Shown: positions 9,558 through 17,108, numbered from the stretch's first letter. The stretch is DNA of 64,000 bases from Dyella sp. S184 (GCF_009766065.1 NZ_LMUE01000017.1:1-64000); one strand, 5' to 3'. Notes: generated by a model from the letters alone, not told the origin. Program-made: numbers and translations.

Positions 9558-10427
9558 TCAGCTCACCCAGCCGCCGAGCACGATCAGCGCCACCACGCTC
9601 AGCCATGCCAGCAGTGCGCGCAACAGTGCGCTGCGCAGGCGCACCAGTTCAACCAGCGGATCGCTGTGTTCCTCGGCGTAGCCGTCGCCAGCCTCGATAT
9701 CGATCAGCACATCGGCCTGTGCTGCCGCACCAAGAAAACCTGGGCCGACGCTGTACCAACTGGTAGCTGCCGCCTGGCCGTGCCAGCGCTTCCAGGCACC
9801 AATCACGGCTTCCCAGTGGCCGACTATCGCCAGGGTGAAGGTCAGTAGCTGCGCTGCGGGCCAGTCCAGTGCATTGGCCACGTAACGGGCCGTCGTGCGA
9901 CTGCCTGGGTCGAGGCGCAGCGTGTCGTCGCGGCCGAGCATCTGTGCCAGGCGATACAGCAGCGCACCGACCGGGCCGAGCAGAACAAACCACAGCAGCG
10001 CGCCGAAGCGGCGACGCAGTGCGGCGTAGGCAATCGCGACGCCCAGCGCCGCCGCGTTCCAGCTGACGGTGTCGCCATCATCGACCAGGGCCTGCGCCGC
10101 AGCTTCACGACTGGCGCCGTCGGGCGCCTTCAGGATCGCTTCCAGATCAGCCTCGAAATCGCGCGGGCCGAAGCAGTACAGCAGCACCACCAGCGAGAAC
10201 AGCATCTGCAACAAATCGCCCAGCAGCAGGTGGCCGAGTAGCCACCAGAGCAGCGCGCATAGTGCTATCGGCAGCAGCAGGGCCAGCAGCACGCGACCGC
10301 TGCCGCTGGTATCCGCCAATTGCGCCACCCAGCGGCGGAACCAGCCGTCGCCGCGCCAGCGTGCCAGCTGCGGCATGACATGCAGCAGCCCGAGGGCGAT
10401 GAGAATGACAAGCAGACGGATGGCCAT
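9558..10427 (-). CDS. ampE: AmpE-like membrane protein
   Basis: A 289-residue integral membrane protein with hydrophobic segments near residues 2-20, 45-85, 125-160 and 265-289 and the segment LYCFGPRDFEADLEAIL at about 83-99. This matches the regulatory signalling modulator AmpE family, of which the xanthomonad members are similar in length. AmpE is an inner-membrane protein associated with the ampD/beta-lactamase induction pathway; its precise activity is unsettled. No ampD lies next to it here (nudC is upstream), so the assignment rests on sequence pattern alone. Expressed from the minus strand, 131 bp after nudC. Confidence 0.6.
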   Translation of the reverse strand: MAIRLLVILIALGLLHVMPQLARWRGDGWFRRWVAQLADTSGSGRVLLALLLPIALCALLWWLLGHLLLGDLLQMLFSLVVLLYCFGPRDFEADLEAILKAPDGASREAAAQALVDDGDTVSWNAAALGVAIAYAALRRRFGALLWFVLLGPVGALLYRLAQMLGRDDTLRLDPGSRTTARYVANALDWPAAQLLTFTLAIVGHWEAVIGAWKRWHGQAAATSWYSVGPGFLGAAAQADVLIDIEAGDGYAEEHSDPLVELVRLRSALLRALLAWLSVVALIVLGGWVS

Positions 10428-10558
10428 GACGGACGGACTCGCGGACAGTGGCTACATTGTATGCGAGTGGTCGGCCCGTTCGCAGATGGAACATGGCGAG
10501 GCGTGTCAGACGTTCTCGATGAGCCGATAAGCGGCTGCGGTGGCGACACGCACGGGAA

Positions 10559-11533
10559 TCAGTGCGAATGGCTGCCGGCAACTAGGCCACCCAGATCAAG
10601 TCCGGCACGCTGCTGCAGCCAGTACGCCAGCAACTGGTACGACACCGACAGCGCGGTGGAAGGCACGAAGCTGCCATCGGCGATGCCGTCGATGATCTGC
10701 TGTGGCGCGAACCAGCGGGCGTCTTCCAGTTCGTGGTCGCGCATGATGATTTGCCGCGACCGCGCGGTGGCGATGAAGCCGACCATCAGTGAGGCGGGCA
10801 TCGGCCACGGCTGCGAGGAGTGATAGTGCACCTCGTCGACGATGACACCGGACTCCTCGGCCACTTCGCGACGCACCGCATCTTCCAGCGATTCACCGGG
10901 CTCGACGAAACCGGCCAGCGTGGAATAGCGGTTCGGTGGCCAACTGGCCTGGCGACCGAGCAGGCAGGCACCGTCATGCTCGACCAGCATGATCACAGCA
11001 GCGTCGGTGCGCGGAAAATGCAGGTGGCCGCAGTTCGGGTTCGTGCACTGTCCCCGGTGGCCGGCGGCGACCAGTTGCAGCGGGAAGCCGCAACGCGTGC
11101 AGTGGCGCGTCTCGCGCTGCCAGTGCGACAGGCCCTTGGCGTAGGCGAACAGCCCTGCCTCGTGCGCCGGCAGCAGCAAGCCGGCGGCACGCAGACTCAC
11201 GCGGCGCGCGTCGAGTGCGGTTTCCAGTGCCGTGATGCGCGCCGGGTCGTCCAGCACCAGCAGGAAGTGCGGGCGTCCATCGGCGATGCCGAGCAGACTG
11301 GTCGGCAAGTCGTCGAGCCAGCGTTCGCGTTCGCTGACGTCGAGCCAGCGCAGTGCCTCGTGATCGCCCTGCAGGAATGCCTCGCCAGCCGCGTCCAGCA
11401 GCAGGTAGCGCGCCTCGGCGGAGCGTGCCTGTTCGGCAACCCACCCGGAGTCATCGCGTCGCTCGGCGACCCGGTCGAGAACCAGGCTGAGTCCAGCGAA
11501 GGTATTGGGAGGCGGCAGTTTGGCCCGATCCAT
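10559..11533 (-). CDS. nudC: NADH/NAD-capped RNA pyrophosphatase (Nudix)
   Basis: A 324-residue protein with the three NudC landmarks: a zinc ribbon (CTRCG ... CTNPNC), a complete Nudix box starting GFVEPGESLEDA with REVAEESG, and the family-specific SQPWPMPAS motif just after it. NudC hydrolyses NAD(H) to NMN(H) and AMP and removes NAD caps from RNA. The N-terminal domain (about 1-110) is the divergent NUDIX-like region. The ATG at 11533 has GAAAGG 8 nt upstream and begins MDRAKLPPPN. It lies 11 bp downstream of erpA on the same strand, so the two are probably cotranscribed. Confidence 0.93.
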   Translation of the reverse strand: MDRAKLPPPNTFAGLSLVLDRVAERRDDSGWVAEQARSAEARYLLLDAAGEAFLQGDHEALRWLDVSERERWLDDLPTSLLGIADGRPHFLLVLDDPARITALETALDARRVSLRAAGLLLPAHEAGLFAYAKGLSHWQRETRHCTRCGFPLQLVAAGHRGQCTNPNCGHLHFPRTDAAVIMLVEHDGACLLGRQASWPPNRYSTLAGFVEPGESLEDAVRREVAEESGVIVDEVHYHSSQPWPMPASLMVGFIATARSRQIIMRDHELEDARWFAPQQIIDGIADGSFVPSTALSVSYQLLAYWLQQRAGLDLGGLVAGSHSH

Positions 11534-11544
11534 CGGACGGCCTT

Positions 11545-11913
11545 TCAGGTGGAGAACGAGGAGCCGCAGCCGCAGGTGGTCTTGGCGTTCGGGTTGCTGA
11601 TCACGAACTGCGCGCCGCTGAGATTCTCGGCGTAGTCGATCTGCGCGCCGGTGAGATACTGCAGCGACAGCGGATCGCACAGCAGGGTCACGCCCTCGCG
11701 CTCGACCGCAAAGTCGTCTTCGGCCTGGGCCTCGTCGAAGGTGAAGCCGTACTGGAAACCCGAGCAACCGCCGCCGCTGATGTAAACGCGCAGCTTCAGC
11801 GCCGGGTTGCCTTCTTCGGCAATCAGCTCGTGCACCTTGTGCGCAGCCGCAGCGGTGAACAGCAGCGGCGCACCGCTGCTGCGGTAATCGGGGATTGAGA
11901 GCAGAGTTTCCAT
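11545..11913 (-). CDS. erpA: Iron-sulfur cluster insertion protein ErpA
   Basis: A 122-residue A-type Fe-S carrier. The three ligand cysteines are in [11 protein letters not shown] and in [10 protein letters not shown] at the C-terminus. ErpA delivers [4Fe-4S]/[2Fe-2S] clusters to apo-enzymes, including those of isoprenoid synthesis and respiration. The ATG at 11913 starts [10 protein letters not shown]; the N-terminal dozen residues are family-variable. The neighbourhood bactofilin-erpA on one strand is a conserved gammaproteobacterial block. Confidence is high from the intact CX(n)CXC pattern and length. Confidence 0.93.
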   Translation of the reverse strand: METLLSIPDYRSSGAPLLFTAAAAHKVHELIAEEGNPALKLRVYISGGGCSGFQYGFTFDEAQAEDDFAVEREGVTLLCDPLSLQYLTGAQIDYAENLSGAQFVISNPNAKTTCGCGSSFST

Positions 11914-11956
11914 GACGTTCAAGTGGGGGCGTTGCCGGTTGATGCAAGCATACCGC

Positions 11957-12391
11957 TTAGGCCGGCATGGCGTCGTCGAGCAGGTCGGTGGCCGCTGCCT
12001 CCGGCGCCGGCAGCTCACGCGGGCTCTCTTCGGCCTGGCGCGAGATACGCCCGTTGACCTGGGCGCCAGCGGCCATTTCCAGCGTGTGATAGCGCAGGTC
12101 GCCATCGATGCGCGCTTGCGCCGCCAGTTCCAGCCGGGCGCTGATGTGCACGTCGCCGGTAACGTGGCCGTTGATCACCGCGTGCGGCACGCGGATCTCA
12201 CCTTGCACCTGGCCGTGCTCGCTGAGCGTCAACATCGCATCCTCGCCTTCGGCGAACACGGTGCCTTCGATGCGGCCATCCAGATGCAGCGCACCGCTGA
12301 AGCGAAGGTCGCCGCGGATCACCGTGCCGCGGGCGATCAGGCTGGTTTCGTGGCTGGTGTTGTTGCGCTCGTTGCGTTTACGGTTGAGCAT
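11957..12391 (-). CDS. Bactofilin (polymer-forming cytoskeletal protein)
   Basis: A 144-residue bactofilin. A short basic N-terminal tail precedes a central beta-helix-type domain from about residue 18 to 118 with the repeating pattern [20 protein letters not shown] and [15 protein letters not shown]. The C-terminal tail is acidic and alanine-rich. Bactofilins self-assemble into nucleotide-independent filaments at the inner membrane and affect cell shape or polar organisation. Its start overlaps the end of the upstream membrane protein gene by 14 bp, so the two are translationally coupled. It lies 43 bp before erpA. Confidence 0.88.
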   Translation of the reverse strand: MLNRKRNERNNTSHETSLIARGTVIRGDLRFSGALHLDGRIEGTVFAEGEDAMLTLSEHGQVQGEIRVPHAVINGHVTGDVHISARLELAAQARIDGDLRYHTLEMAAGAQVNGRISRQAEESPRELPAPEAAATDLLDDAMPA

Positions 12392-13130
12392 CTTGGTCCC
12401 CCTGGGCTGTGGTGATGTCGCCGCTCAGCGCGGCGCCCCAGGCGACGGTACGGTCAACCGGATCGCCGCTGCTGGGCTGAATGAGAATATGCAGCCGCGT
12501 CGGGCGGAAATCCGCCGGCAACACGAAGGTGCCGTGCAGCTGCTGGAAATAGACGAAATGGAACGGCAGGCCATCCTTCAGCGCTGCATCGCCGAGCGCC
12601 GGCCAGTCGAGCGTGACCACCTTGTCGCCGCGCAGGCCTTCCACGCTGATCAGCGCGTTGCCGACGGTTTCCTCGTCGCGCTTGGCGTTCTGGGTCAGGC
12701 TGAGGGTGAGGTTCCAGCCGTGCGAGCCGGTGATCGGCTGCAGCTTCACTTCCTGCAGTTTCAGGCCGGCCCGTTGGGCATCGCCGCCCACCAGTCGTGA
12801 ATAGAAACCCAGGTCGGCGCGCAGGCCGCTGAGTTCTTCCTCGCGCTGGGCCAGAGTGCCGCGCAGCGAGCGGGTGGCGACGTCATTGACCTGGGCCGCG
12901 CGCTGCAGATTCGCGACCTGCTGCTTGAGATCATCGATCTGCGCGTTGAGTGCGCGCAGTTGGCGCTGGTCGTTCGCCGCCGGGCTGCTATGCCGGGTCA
13001 GCAGGCCAACCAGCAAGCCGGTCAGCAGCAGGCTGGCTAGCCACGCCGAACCCAGCCACAGCCAACGCTGGCGCGGGCCGGCATCATCGTGCCGACGCAC
13101 CACAAAGCGCGGTGGGGGTCGTGAAGCCAT
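12378..13130 (-). CDS. Membrane-anchored coiled-coil protein (DUF6776-like)
   Basis: A 250-residue protein with a basic N-terminus, one transmembrane helix at about residues 23-45 (WLWLGSAWLASLLLTGLLVG), a coiled coil at about 53-100 (RQLRALNAQIDDLKQQVANL) and a periplasmic C-terminal domain. The order and its fusion-like overlap with the bactofilin gene match the DUF6776 family found beside bactofilins in gammaproteobacteria. It may anchor or position the bactofilin filament at the membrane, but that is inference from context. First gene of the block reading leftward. Confidence 0.75.
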   Translation of the reverse strand: MASRPPPRFVVRRHDDAGPRQRWLWLGSAWLASLLLTGLLVGLLTRHSSPAANDQRQLRALNAQIDDLKQQVANLQRAAQVNDVATRSLRGTLAQREEELSGLRADLGFYSRLVGGDAQRAGLKLQEVKLQPITGSHGWNLTLSLTQNAKRDEETVGNALISVEGLRGDKVVTLDWPALGDAALKDGLPFHFVYFQQLHGTFVLPADFRPTRLHILIQPSSGDPVDRTVAWGAALSGDITTAQGDQDAQP

Positions 13131-13188
13131 GCAGGCCAGTCCGGGTAAAACCCAAGGTATAGCCCTGCGATGACGAAAGCGTCAAGGA

Positions 13189-13214
13189 ACCGGCGCACGC
13201 TTCGGTGCGCCGGT
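13189..13214 (-). terminator. Terminator hairpin after bfr
   Basis: Perfect 10-bp inverted repeat ACCGGCGCAC (13189-13198) / GTGCGCCGGT (13205-13214) with loop GCTTCG. Read leftward, it is followed by a short T-rich stretch TTCCTT. It sits between the bfr stop and the start of the bactofilin block. Confidence 0.55.
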
Positions 13215-13222
13215 GGGGCGGC

Positions 13223-13693
13223 TCAGCTCTGCATCTTGTTCTGCAGGTAGCGCTCCGCGCCGATGTCCTTGACCAGGCTGAACTGGGTTTCCAGCCAGTC
13301 GATGTGTTCTTCCTCGTCGTGCAGGATGTTCTTGAACAGGTCGCGGCTGATGTAGTCGGCGATGCCCTCGCTGTGCGCGATCGCCGCGCGCAGGTCGACC
13401 ACCGCGGCCATTTCCAGATCCAGGTCGCCCTGCAACGCCTCCAGAGCGTTCTCGCCGATGCGCAGCTTGCCCAAATGCTGCAGGTTCGGTAGGCCGTCGA
13501 GGAACAGGATGCGTTCGATCAGATGATCGGCGTGCTTCATCTCCTCGATCGATTCCTTGTATTCGTGCTCGGCCAGCTCGGTGTAGCCCCAGTCCTTGTA
13601 CATGCGGTAATGCAGGAAATACTGGTTGATCGCGGTCAGCTCGTTGTAGAGCACCTTGTTGAGGAACTCGATGACCTTGGCATCACCTTTCAT
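13223..13693 (-). CDS. bfr: Bacterioferritin
   Basis: A 156-residue haem-containing ferritin. The diiron ferroxidase ligands are all present: E18, E51, H54, E94, E127 and H130. M52 is the haem axial ligand in the EEMKHADH segment. Bfr assembles into 24-mers that oxidise Fe(II) and store it as mineral. The gene lies 141 bp downstream of bfd on the same strand; Bfd is the ferredoxin that reduces the stored iron for release, so the two form a store/release pair. No separate Fur-like site was seen directly before bfr. Confidence 0.97.
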   Translation of the reverse strand: MKGDAKVIEFLNKVLYNELTAINQYFLHYRMYKDWGYTELAEHEYKESIEEMKHADHLIERILFLDGLPNLQHLGKLRIGENALEALQGDLDLEMAAVVDLRAAIAHSEGIADYISRDLFKNILHDEEEHIDWLETQFSLVKDIGAERYLQNKMQS

Positions 13694-13834
13694 GGGGCTC
13701 TCCGGCGGCTGACTCAGGCCACACTATACAAACTCTGCGCACGCACGGACGTAATGCGAATGGCAATGGTTTGCCTGCGCCTTGTCCGCGCTGAACGAGC
13801 CAGCCACGACGACTGTTTCGAAGGAGGTTGAAGC

Positions 13835-14032
13835 TCAGGCCGTGAGGATTGGCAGCTGGCCGAGCGCGTGTTCGATCGCATGATCCAGCGTGGCGCGGGC
13901 TTCCTGCTCGCAGCAACCGCAACAATCCGAACAGCCGGTGCGCGCCTGCAATTCCGCAAACGTGTGCACGCCATCGGCCGCTTCGCGGCGGATGTCATGG
14001 TCGGTAACGGCGTTGCACAGGCAGATATACAT
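13835..14032 (-). CDS. bfd: Bacterioferritin-associated ferredoxin
   Basis: A 65-residue [2Fe-2S] protein with ligand cysteines at C4, C6, C38 and C41, the same positions as in E. coli Bfd, and an additional nearby C34/C37/C40. Bfd docks on bacterioferritin and passes electrons to its haem so that stored Fe(III) is released. The ATG at 14032 gives the family-typical start MYICLCNAVTD; a second ATG two codons upstream (14038) is also possible. A Fur-box-like sequence lies just upstream, fitting induction when iron is scarce. Confidence 0.93.
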   Translation of the reverse strand: MYICLCNAVTDHDIRREAADGVHTFAELQARTGCSDCCGCCEQEARATLDHAIEHALGQLPILTA

Positions 14033-14051
14033 GCGCATATAAGAACGCGAA

Positions 14052-14066
14052 TGCGAATGATTGTCA
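14052..14066 (-). promoter_or_regulatory. Candidate Fur box upstream of bfd
   Basis: TGCGAATGATTGTCA matches 11 of the 14 defined positions of the 7-1-7 Fur consensus TGATAATNATTATCA. It lies 20 bp before the annotated bfd start. Iron-loaded Fur bound here would repress bfd in iron-replete cells. Confidence 0.6.
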
Positions 14067-14095
14067 ACAATCAGACGATGGTCGTCGTCGCCCGT

Positions 14096-14656
14096 TCAGG
14101 CGGCCTCGCAGCCGTCGCGCGGCGGGGTGGGCGGCGTATCGGCGCTCTCCCGCGGTGGCAGGTTGCCGAGCTCGACACTGAACAGCCCCTCCACCAGCGG
14201 TGCAAAGTGGCGCAGCGCCCGTTCGTAGACCTGTCGCTTGAAGTTGACCACGTGCGCGGCCGGGTACCAGAAATCCACCCAGCGCCAGATGTCGAACTCC
14301 GGCTTGTCGCAGGCATCCAGCTTCAGTTCCTCCTCGCTGGCGACCAGTTTGAGCAGGAACCACACCTGCTTCTGGCCGATGCAGGTGGGGCGCTGGTGAT
14401 GGCGCACATAGCGGCTGGGCAGGCGGTAGCGCAGCCAGCCATGGGTGGCGGTGATCACTTCGACGTGGTGCGGCGCCAGTCCGGTTTCCTCTTCCAGCTC
14501 CCGGTACATGGCTTCCAGCGGGGTTTCGTCCGAGCGCATGCCGCCCTGCGGAAACTGCCAGCCATCACGATTGACCCGGCGCGCCCAGAACAGCTGCCCG
14601 GCTGCATTGAGCAGCACGATGCCCACGTTCGGACGATAGCCATCAACATCAATCAT
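14096..14656 (-). CDS. rppH: RNA pyrophosphohydrolase
   Basis: A 186-residue Nudix hydrolase of the RppH/NudH type, which converts 5'-triphosphate mRNA ends to monophosphate and so triggers decay. It begins [17 protein letters not shown], has QFPQGG before the Nudix box with RELEEETGL, and the family segments WLRYRLP and GQKQVWFLL. The C-terminal 25 residues are a proline-rich variable tail. The ATG at 14656 has AGGAGG at ideal spacing. Divergent from the tRNA-Met gene. Confidence 0.95.
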   Translation of the reverse strand: MIDVDGYRPNVGIVLLNAAGQLFWARRVNRDGWQFPQGGMRSDETPLEAMYRELEEETGLAPHHVEVITATHGWLRYRLPSRYVRHHQRPTCIGQKQVWFLLKLVASEEELKLDACDKPEFDIWRWVDFWYPAAHVVNFKRQVYERALRHFAPLVEGLFSVELGNLPPRESADTPPTPPRDGCEAA

Positions 14657-14757
14657 GTCGCCTCCTGGAGCCGTATGGCGCGGTATCCGCAGGCAAGGCC
14701 GCCCCACTCCTGTAACTGATTCAACCACAGCGCACGAAGCAGCAGCAAGCATCAGAC

Positions 14758-14786
14758 TTGAACGTACCAGTCGACACGACTACACT
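14758..14786 (+). promoter_or_regulatory. Sigma70-type promoter of tRNA-Met
   Basis: TTGAAC (14758-14763) and TACACT (14781-14786) are separated by exactly 17 bp and lie 43 bp before the tRNA. The bases after the -10 box are GC-rich (GCCGCGCCCCGC), a discriminator type typical of stringently controlled stable-RNA promoters. Confidence 0.75.
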
Positions 14787-14829
14787 GCCGCGCCCCGCTC
14801 GAGATCGGTACGGTGGATATCCTTTTCGA

Positions 14830-14906
14830 GGCTATGTAGCTCAGCTGGTTAGAGCACAGCACTCATAATGCTGGGGTCGGTGGTTCGAGTCCACCCATAG
14901 CCACCA
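14830..14906 (+). tRNA. tRNA-Met (anticodon CAT)
   Basis: A 77-nt cloverleaf. The acceptor arm is GGCTATG / CATAGCC, the D-arm starts AGCTCAGCTGGTTAGAGC, the anticodon stem is CAGCA / TGCTG enclosing loop CTCATAA (anticodon CAT), and the T-arm contains GGTTCGAGTCC. The discriminator A and CCA are encoded at the 3' end. The G1-C72 closing pair and the D-arm indicate elongator tRNA-Met rather than initiator; tRNA-Ile2 (modified CAT) is the alternative that sequence alone cannot fully exclude. Confidence 0.95.
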
Positions 14907-14944
14907 CTTCTCTTGGCTGATCAAGCCATCAGGCGAAGACAGAT

Positions 14945-14970
14945 AACCCCGCGAAATCGCGGGGTTTTTT
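14945..14970 (+). terminator. Rho-independent terminator of tRNA-Met
   Basis: AACCCCGCGA (14945-14954) pairs with TCGCGGGGTT (14957-14966) over a two-base centre, followed by a run of T. It ends the single-tRNA transcript. Confidence 0.9.
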
Positions 14971-15058
14971 GTGTCCTATGGGTCGGGATCGTCCCTGAGA
15001 AGACCATCGGTATTCACGATTCCACTTGAGGAATGAAAGGTCGAACGCCCCATGCTAG

Positions 15059-15084
15059 TCTTGCGTTGCAAATGCAATGCAAGA
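15059..15084. promoter_or_regulatory. 26-bp palindrome over the toxin-antitoxin start, probable operator
   Basis: TCTTGCGTTGCA (15059-15070) and TGCAATGCAAGA (15073-15084) are inverted copies with one mismatch around a central AA. The right arm runs into the AGAGG ribosome site of the antitoxin gene. A palindrome here is what an autoregulating ribbon-helix-helix antitoxin would bind; identity of the binder is inferred. Confidence 0.65.
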
Positions 15085-15095
15085 GGTGCGTGCCC

Positions 15096-15371
15096 ATGAA
15101 ATCCGCTTCAATCCCTTCGCTTCGAGTCGATCCAAAGCTGCGCCAGGCAGCTGAAGCCGTCCTCCGCGAAGGCGAGAGCCTGTCCAGCTTCATGGAACAG
15201 TCGCTGCGTGACCAAGTGGCCCGGCGCCAGTTGCAACAGGAGTTCGTGGCGCGTGGCCTGGCTTCGCGCGACGAGGCACGACAGACGGGTGAGTACTACG
15301 AGGCTGAAGCGGTGCATGCCGAGCTGCGTGGCTTGCTGACCAAGGCAATGGTCGGCAAGGTCAAACGGTGA
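15096..15371 (+). CDS. Antitoxin of a type II toxin-antitoxin pair (ribbon-helix-helix, YlcI/YnfO-like)
   Basis: A 91-residue protein. The N-terminal segment SIPSLRVDPKLRQAAEAVL followed by EGESLSSFMEQSLRDQVARR fits a ribbon-helix-helix DNA-binding fold of the kind in YlcI/YnfO and ParD-like antitoxins. The charged C-terminal half would wrap the toxin. The ATG at 15096 has AGAGG about 10 nt upstream, inside a palindrome that is probably its operator. The stop overlaps the toxin start (GTGA at 15368-15371), the usual coupling of antitoxin-first modules. Confidence 0.85.
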   Translation: MKSASIPSLRVDPKLRQAAEAVLREGESLSSFMEQSLRDQVARRQLQQEFVARGLASRDEARQTGEYYEAEAVHAELRGLLTKAMVGKVKR

Positions 15372-15667
15372 GTTGGCGCGTCCGCTACACGCGGGCGGCC
15401 CATGACGATCTGCTGCGGTTGTACGGCTTCCTGCTGGAGCAAGACATGGAAGCGGCACAGCGAGCAATGGATGTCATCAATAAGAGCTTGGAGCTGCTCC
15501 AGTCGTTTCCCTTCACCTGTCGTAAGGCCGATCCAGACAACCCGTTCCTGCGAGAGCTGCTGGTTTCGTTCGGCGCATCCGGATACGTGGCGTTGTACGA
15601 GATCGAGGACGATCGCACGGTGACAATACTCGCCGTCCGCCACCAACGCGAAGACGACTACCACTAA
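15368..15667 (+). CDS. ParE/RelE-superfamily toxin
   Basis: A 99-residue protein with the ParE-like pattern: WRVRYTRAAHDDLLRLYGFL at the start, a central CRKADPDNPFLRELLVSFG and the terminal beta-strand pattern TVTILAVRHQREDDYH. ParE toxins poison DNA gyrase while RelE relatives cut mRNA. The late R(H)xREDDYH ending is more ParE-like, but the target is not proven. It starts at a GTG that overlaps the antitoxin stop by 4 bp. Together they form an autonomous TA module immediately downstream of a tRNA gene. Confidence 0.85.
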   Translation: MSWRVRYTRAAHDDLLRLYGFLLEQDMEAAQRAMDVINKSLELLQSFPFTCRKADPDNPFLRELLVSFGASGYVALYEIEDDRTVTILAVRHQREDDYH

Positions 15668-15706
15668 ACAAGTAAGCTTTGCACTTTCGATGCAGCAAAG
15701 CCGGTT

Positions 15707-16126
15707 TTGATTCCTATGGAAGCCGCGCTCGACTTGTTGTGGATGATCAGTCCAACCCTAGAGTTTCCAGAAGACGACGCACCGGAGTTCAACTGGGTCG
15801 CAGCAGAGGCCGTGCTGACGCACTTGAGCCAACAACATCCCGACAAATCCAAGCGCGGGAAGGTTTTGCTATGGGCTGCTGAGGGCCGCAATTCAGCGAG
15901 GCTAGCGGGCGCAGGATCACATGCAAAGTACATCGAGACGCCTGACTCCGAAAAAACCGAAGGCCAGGTAGCGAAAACTTATGCGATCGACCAGCCGATT
16001 CTTTTCTTGCTTCGGCAAGAGGGTTCTACAGAGAAGGGCTGGCGTGGCACACCTTTCTACTGGCCGGTGACCCGTGCACAAAAGAACACTCCAACCGCTA
16101 TCTATGCCGCGGAAACGATCGACTAG
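15707..16126 (+). CDS. Hypothetical protein in the tRNA-Met accessory patch
   Basis: A 139-residue frame that I do not recognise, starting at a TTG (15707) or an ATG (15716); neither has a clear ribosome site. It is acidic near the N-terminus and shows LLWAAEGRNSARLAGAGSH centrally and GWRGTPFYWPVTRA near the end. There is no signal peptide or membrane helix. Base composition is visibly richer in A/T than the flanking core genes. It may be the C-terminal remnant of a larger protein brought in with the neighbouring toxin-antitoxin pair; that is a guess from the poor start and context. Confidence 0.5.
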   Translation: MIPMEAALDLLWMISPTLEFPEDDAPEFNWVAAEAVLTHLSQQHPDKSKRGKVLLWAAEGRNSARLAGAGSHAKYIETPDSEKTEGQVAKTYAIDQPILFLLRQEGSTEKGWRGTPFYWPVTRAQKNTPTAIYAAETID

Positions 16127-16146
16127 GCTGGATGAAGTGAAGATAC

Positions 16147-16374
16147 GTGGACGCATCCAAGGTTGGTGGAAGCATTAACCCGGATGCGGTTTCGGCAGCC
16201 TCATCGAATCCAATGCTCGTGCTGTCTTCATGTGGCGGGGCGCGGGAGGTCTACCGCCTGACGGACTCCGAAATCGCAGAGCTGCGGGAAAAATCCCGGA
16301 AATCGAGCGAGTGGGCGCTGTAGCAACTGGCGATCGACCCAGAGGTGGAGCACTTAGGGCCTGCGGGCGGGTAA
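16147..16374 (+). pseudogene. Small gene interrupted by an in-frame amber codon
   Basis: From a GTG at 16147 a frame runs 58 codons and ends VYRLTDSEIAELREKSRKSS-EWAL followed by TAG at 16321-16323. The same frame continues beyond the TAG as QLAIDPEVEHLGPAGG to TAA at 16372. The segment around the stop reads naturally as ...EWAL(Q)QLAIDPEVE..., so a CAG-to-TAG change is a simple explanation. The helix-rich YRLTDSEIAELRE stretch resembles small regulators and antitoxins, but no family is assigned. The ribosome site is weak; it could instead be a non-coding remnant. Confidence 0.35.
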
Positions 16375-16594
16375 CCGAGCTCGTTGGAAGTCCCCCCAGG
16401 GGCATCAGATACAATTATCTGACGCAACGAAGCAGCAAGCATCACCTTGGGGTATTTCAGGAGGTGGCTTTCAAGGTGTTGCGATACAACGCCTGTAACT
16501 ACGCGGCTTTGGGACATCTATTCGGATGCACTCATAACTCGCAGGCGTATTTTCTCCCGCCAAACCATACGTTTTTTACACGCAGGCGTCCGCC
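16375..16594 (+). other. Gene-free stretch before queD
   Basis: No gene is visible in this 220-bp spacer. It holds a short hairpin CAGATA / TATCTG around 16408-16424 and the 14-mer AGCAGCAAGCATCA (16431-16444), which also occurs at 14741-14754 on the far side of the tRNA and toxin-antitoxin patch. It becomes AT-rich (TTTTTTACACG) just before queD. Confidence 0.5.
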
Positions 16595-16957
16595 ATGCAG
16601 ATCTTCAAGGTGTTTCAGCTCGAGGCCGCGCATCGGCTGCCGAATGTGCCGGCCGGGCACAAATGTGCACGGCTGCATGGGCATTCGTTTCGTATTGAGC
16701 TCCATGTGGCGGGCGAGCCTGACCCGCAGCTGGGTTGGGTGATGGACTTTGCGGATCTGAAGACGGCGTTTGCGCCGCTGTACGACCAGCTTGACCATCA
16801 CTACCTCAATGACATCGAGGGGCTGGAGAATCCGACCAGCGAGATGCTGGCGCGCTGGATCTGGCAGCGGCTGCTGCCGAGCCTGCCGGGGCTGGACAAG
16901 GTGGTGGTGCATGAGACCTGTACGTCGGGTGCCAGCTGCAGTCGGGACAGTTTTTGA
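16595..16957 (+). CDS. queD: 6-carboxy-5,6,7,8-tetrahydropterin synthase
   Basis: A 120-residue QueD of the PTPS fold, second enzyme of queuosine/7-deazaguanine synthesis, converting 7,8-dihydroneopterin triphosphate to 6-carboxytetrahydropterin. Zinc ligands are H13, H28 and H30 (AAHRL and RLHGHSF) and the catalytic cysteine is C24. LDHHYLND supplies the Asp/His pair and HETCTSG the substrate glutamate. The last residues (ASCSRDSF) are unusual compared with the typical C/Y-type ending but add no clear defect. It stands alone; other que genes are not in the window. Confidence 0.93.
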   Translation: MQIFKVFQLEAAHRLPNVPAGHKCARLHGHSFRIELHVAGEPDPQLGWVMDFADLKTAFAPLYDQLDHHYLNDIEGLENPTSEMLARWIWQRLLPSLPGLDKVVVHETCTSGASCSRDSF

Positions 16958-17042
16958 CGCGGCGCGATATTTTTCAAATTGTCATAAATGACCGTTTTAC
17001 ATGAATTTTTTATTAACGGTCTTGCCGATGTGGAAAAATATA

Positions 17043-17071
17043 TTGCACTGCACAAAAGTTGCTGGTATAGT
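17043..17071 (+). promoter_or_regulatory. Promoter of the phasin gene
   Basis: TTGCAC (17043-17048) and TATAGT (17066-17071) are separated by 17 bp and lie 37 bp before the phasin ATG, downstream of an AT-rich stretch. Confidence 0.75.
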
Positions 17072-17108
17072 GCGTCCCACTACCCCAATCCTCAGTGAGG
17101 ACGCCATC

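Noticed and set aside
14880..16594. Search for a duplicated tRNA-Met 3' end marking an integrated island
   Set aside because: The sequence CATAGCCACCA does not recur downstream and no integrase is present, so classical tRNA-site integration is not supported.
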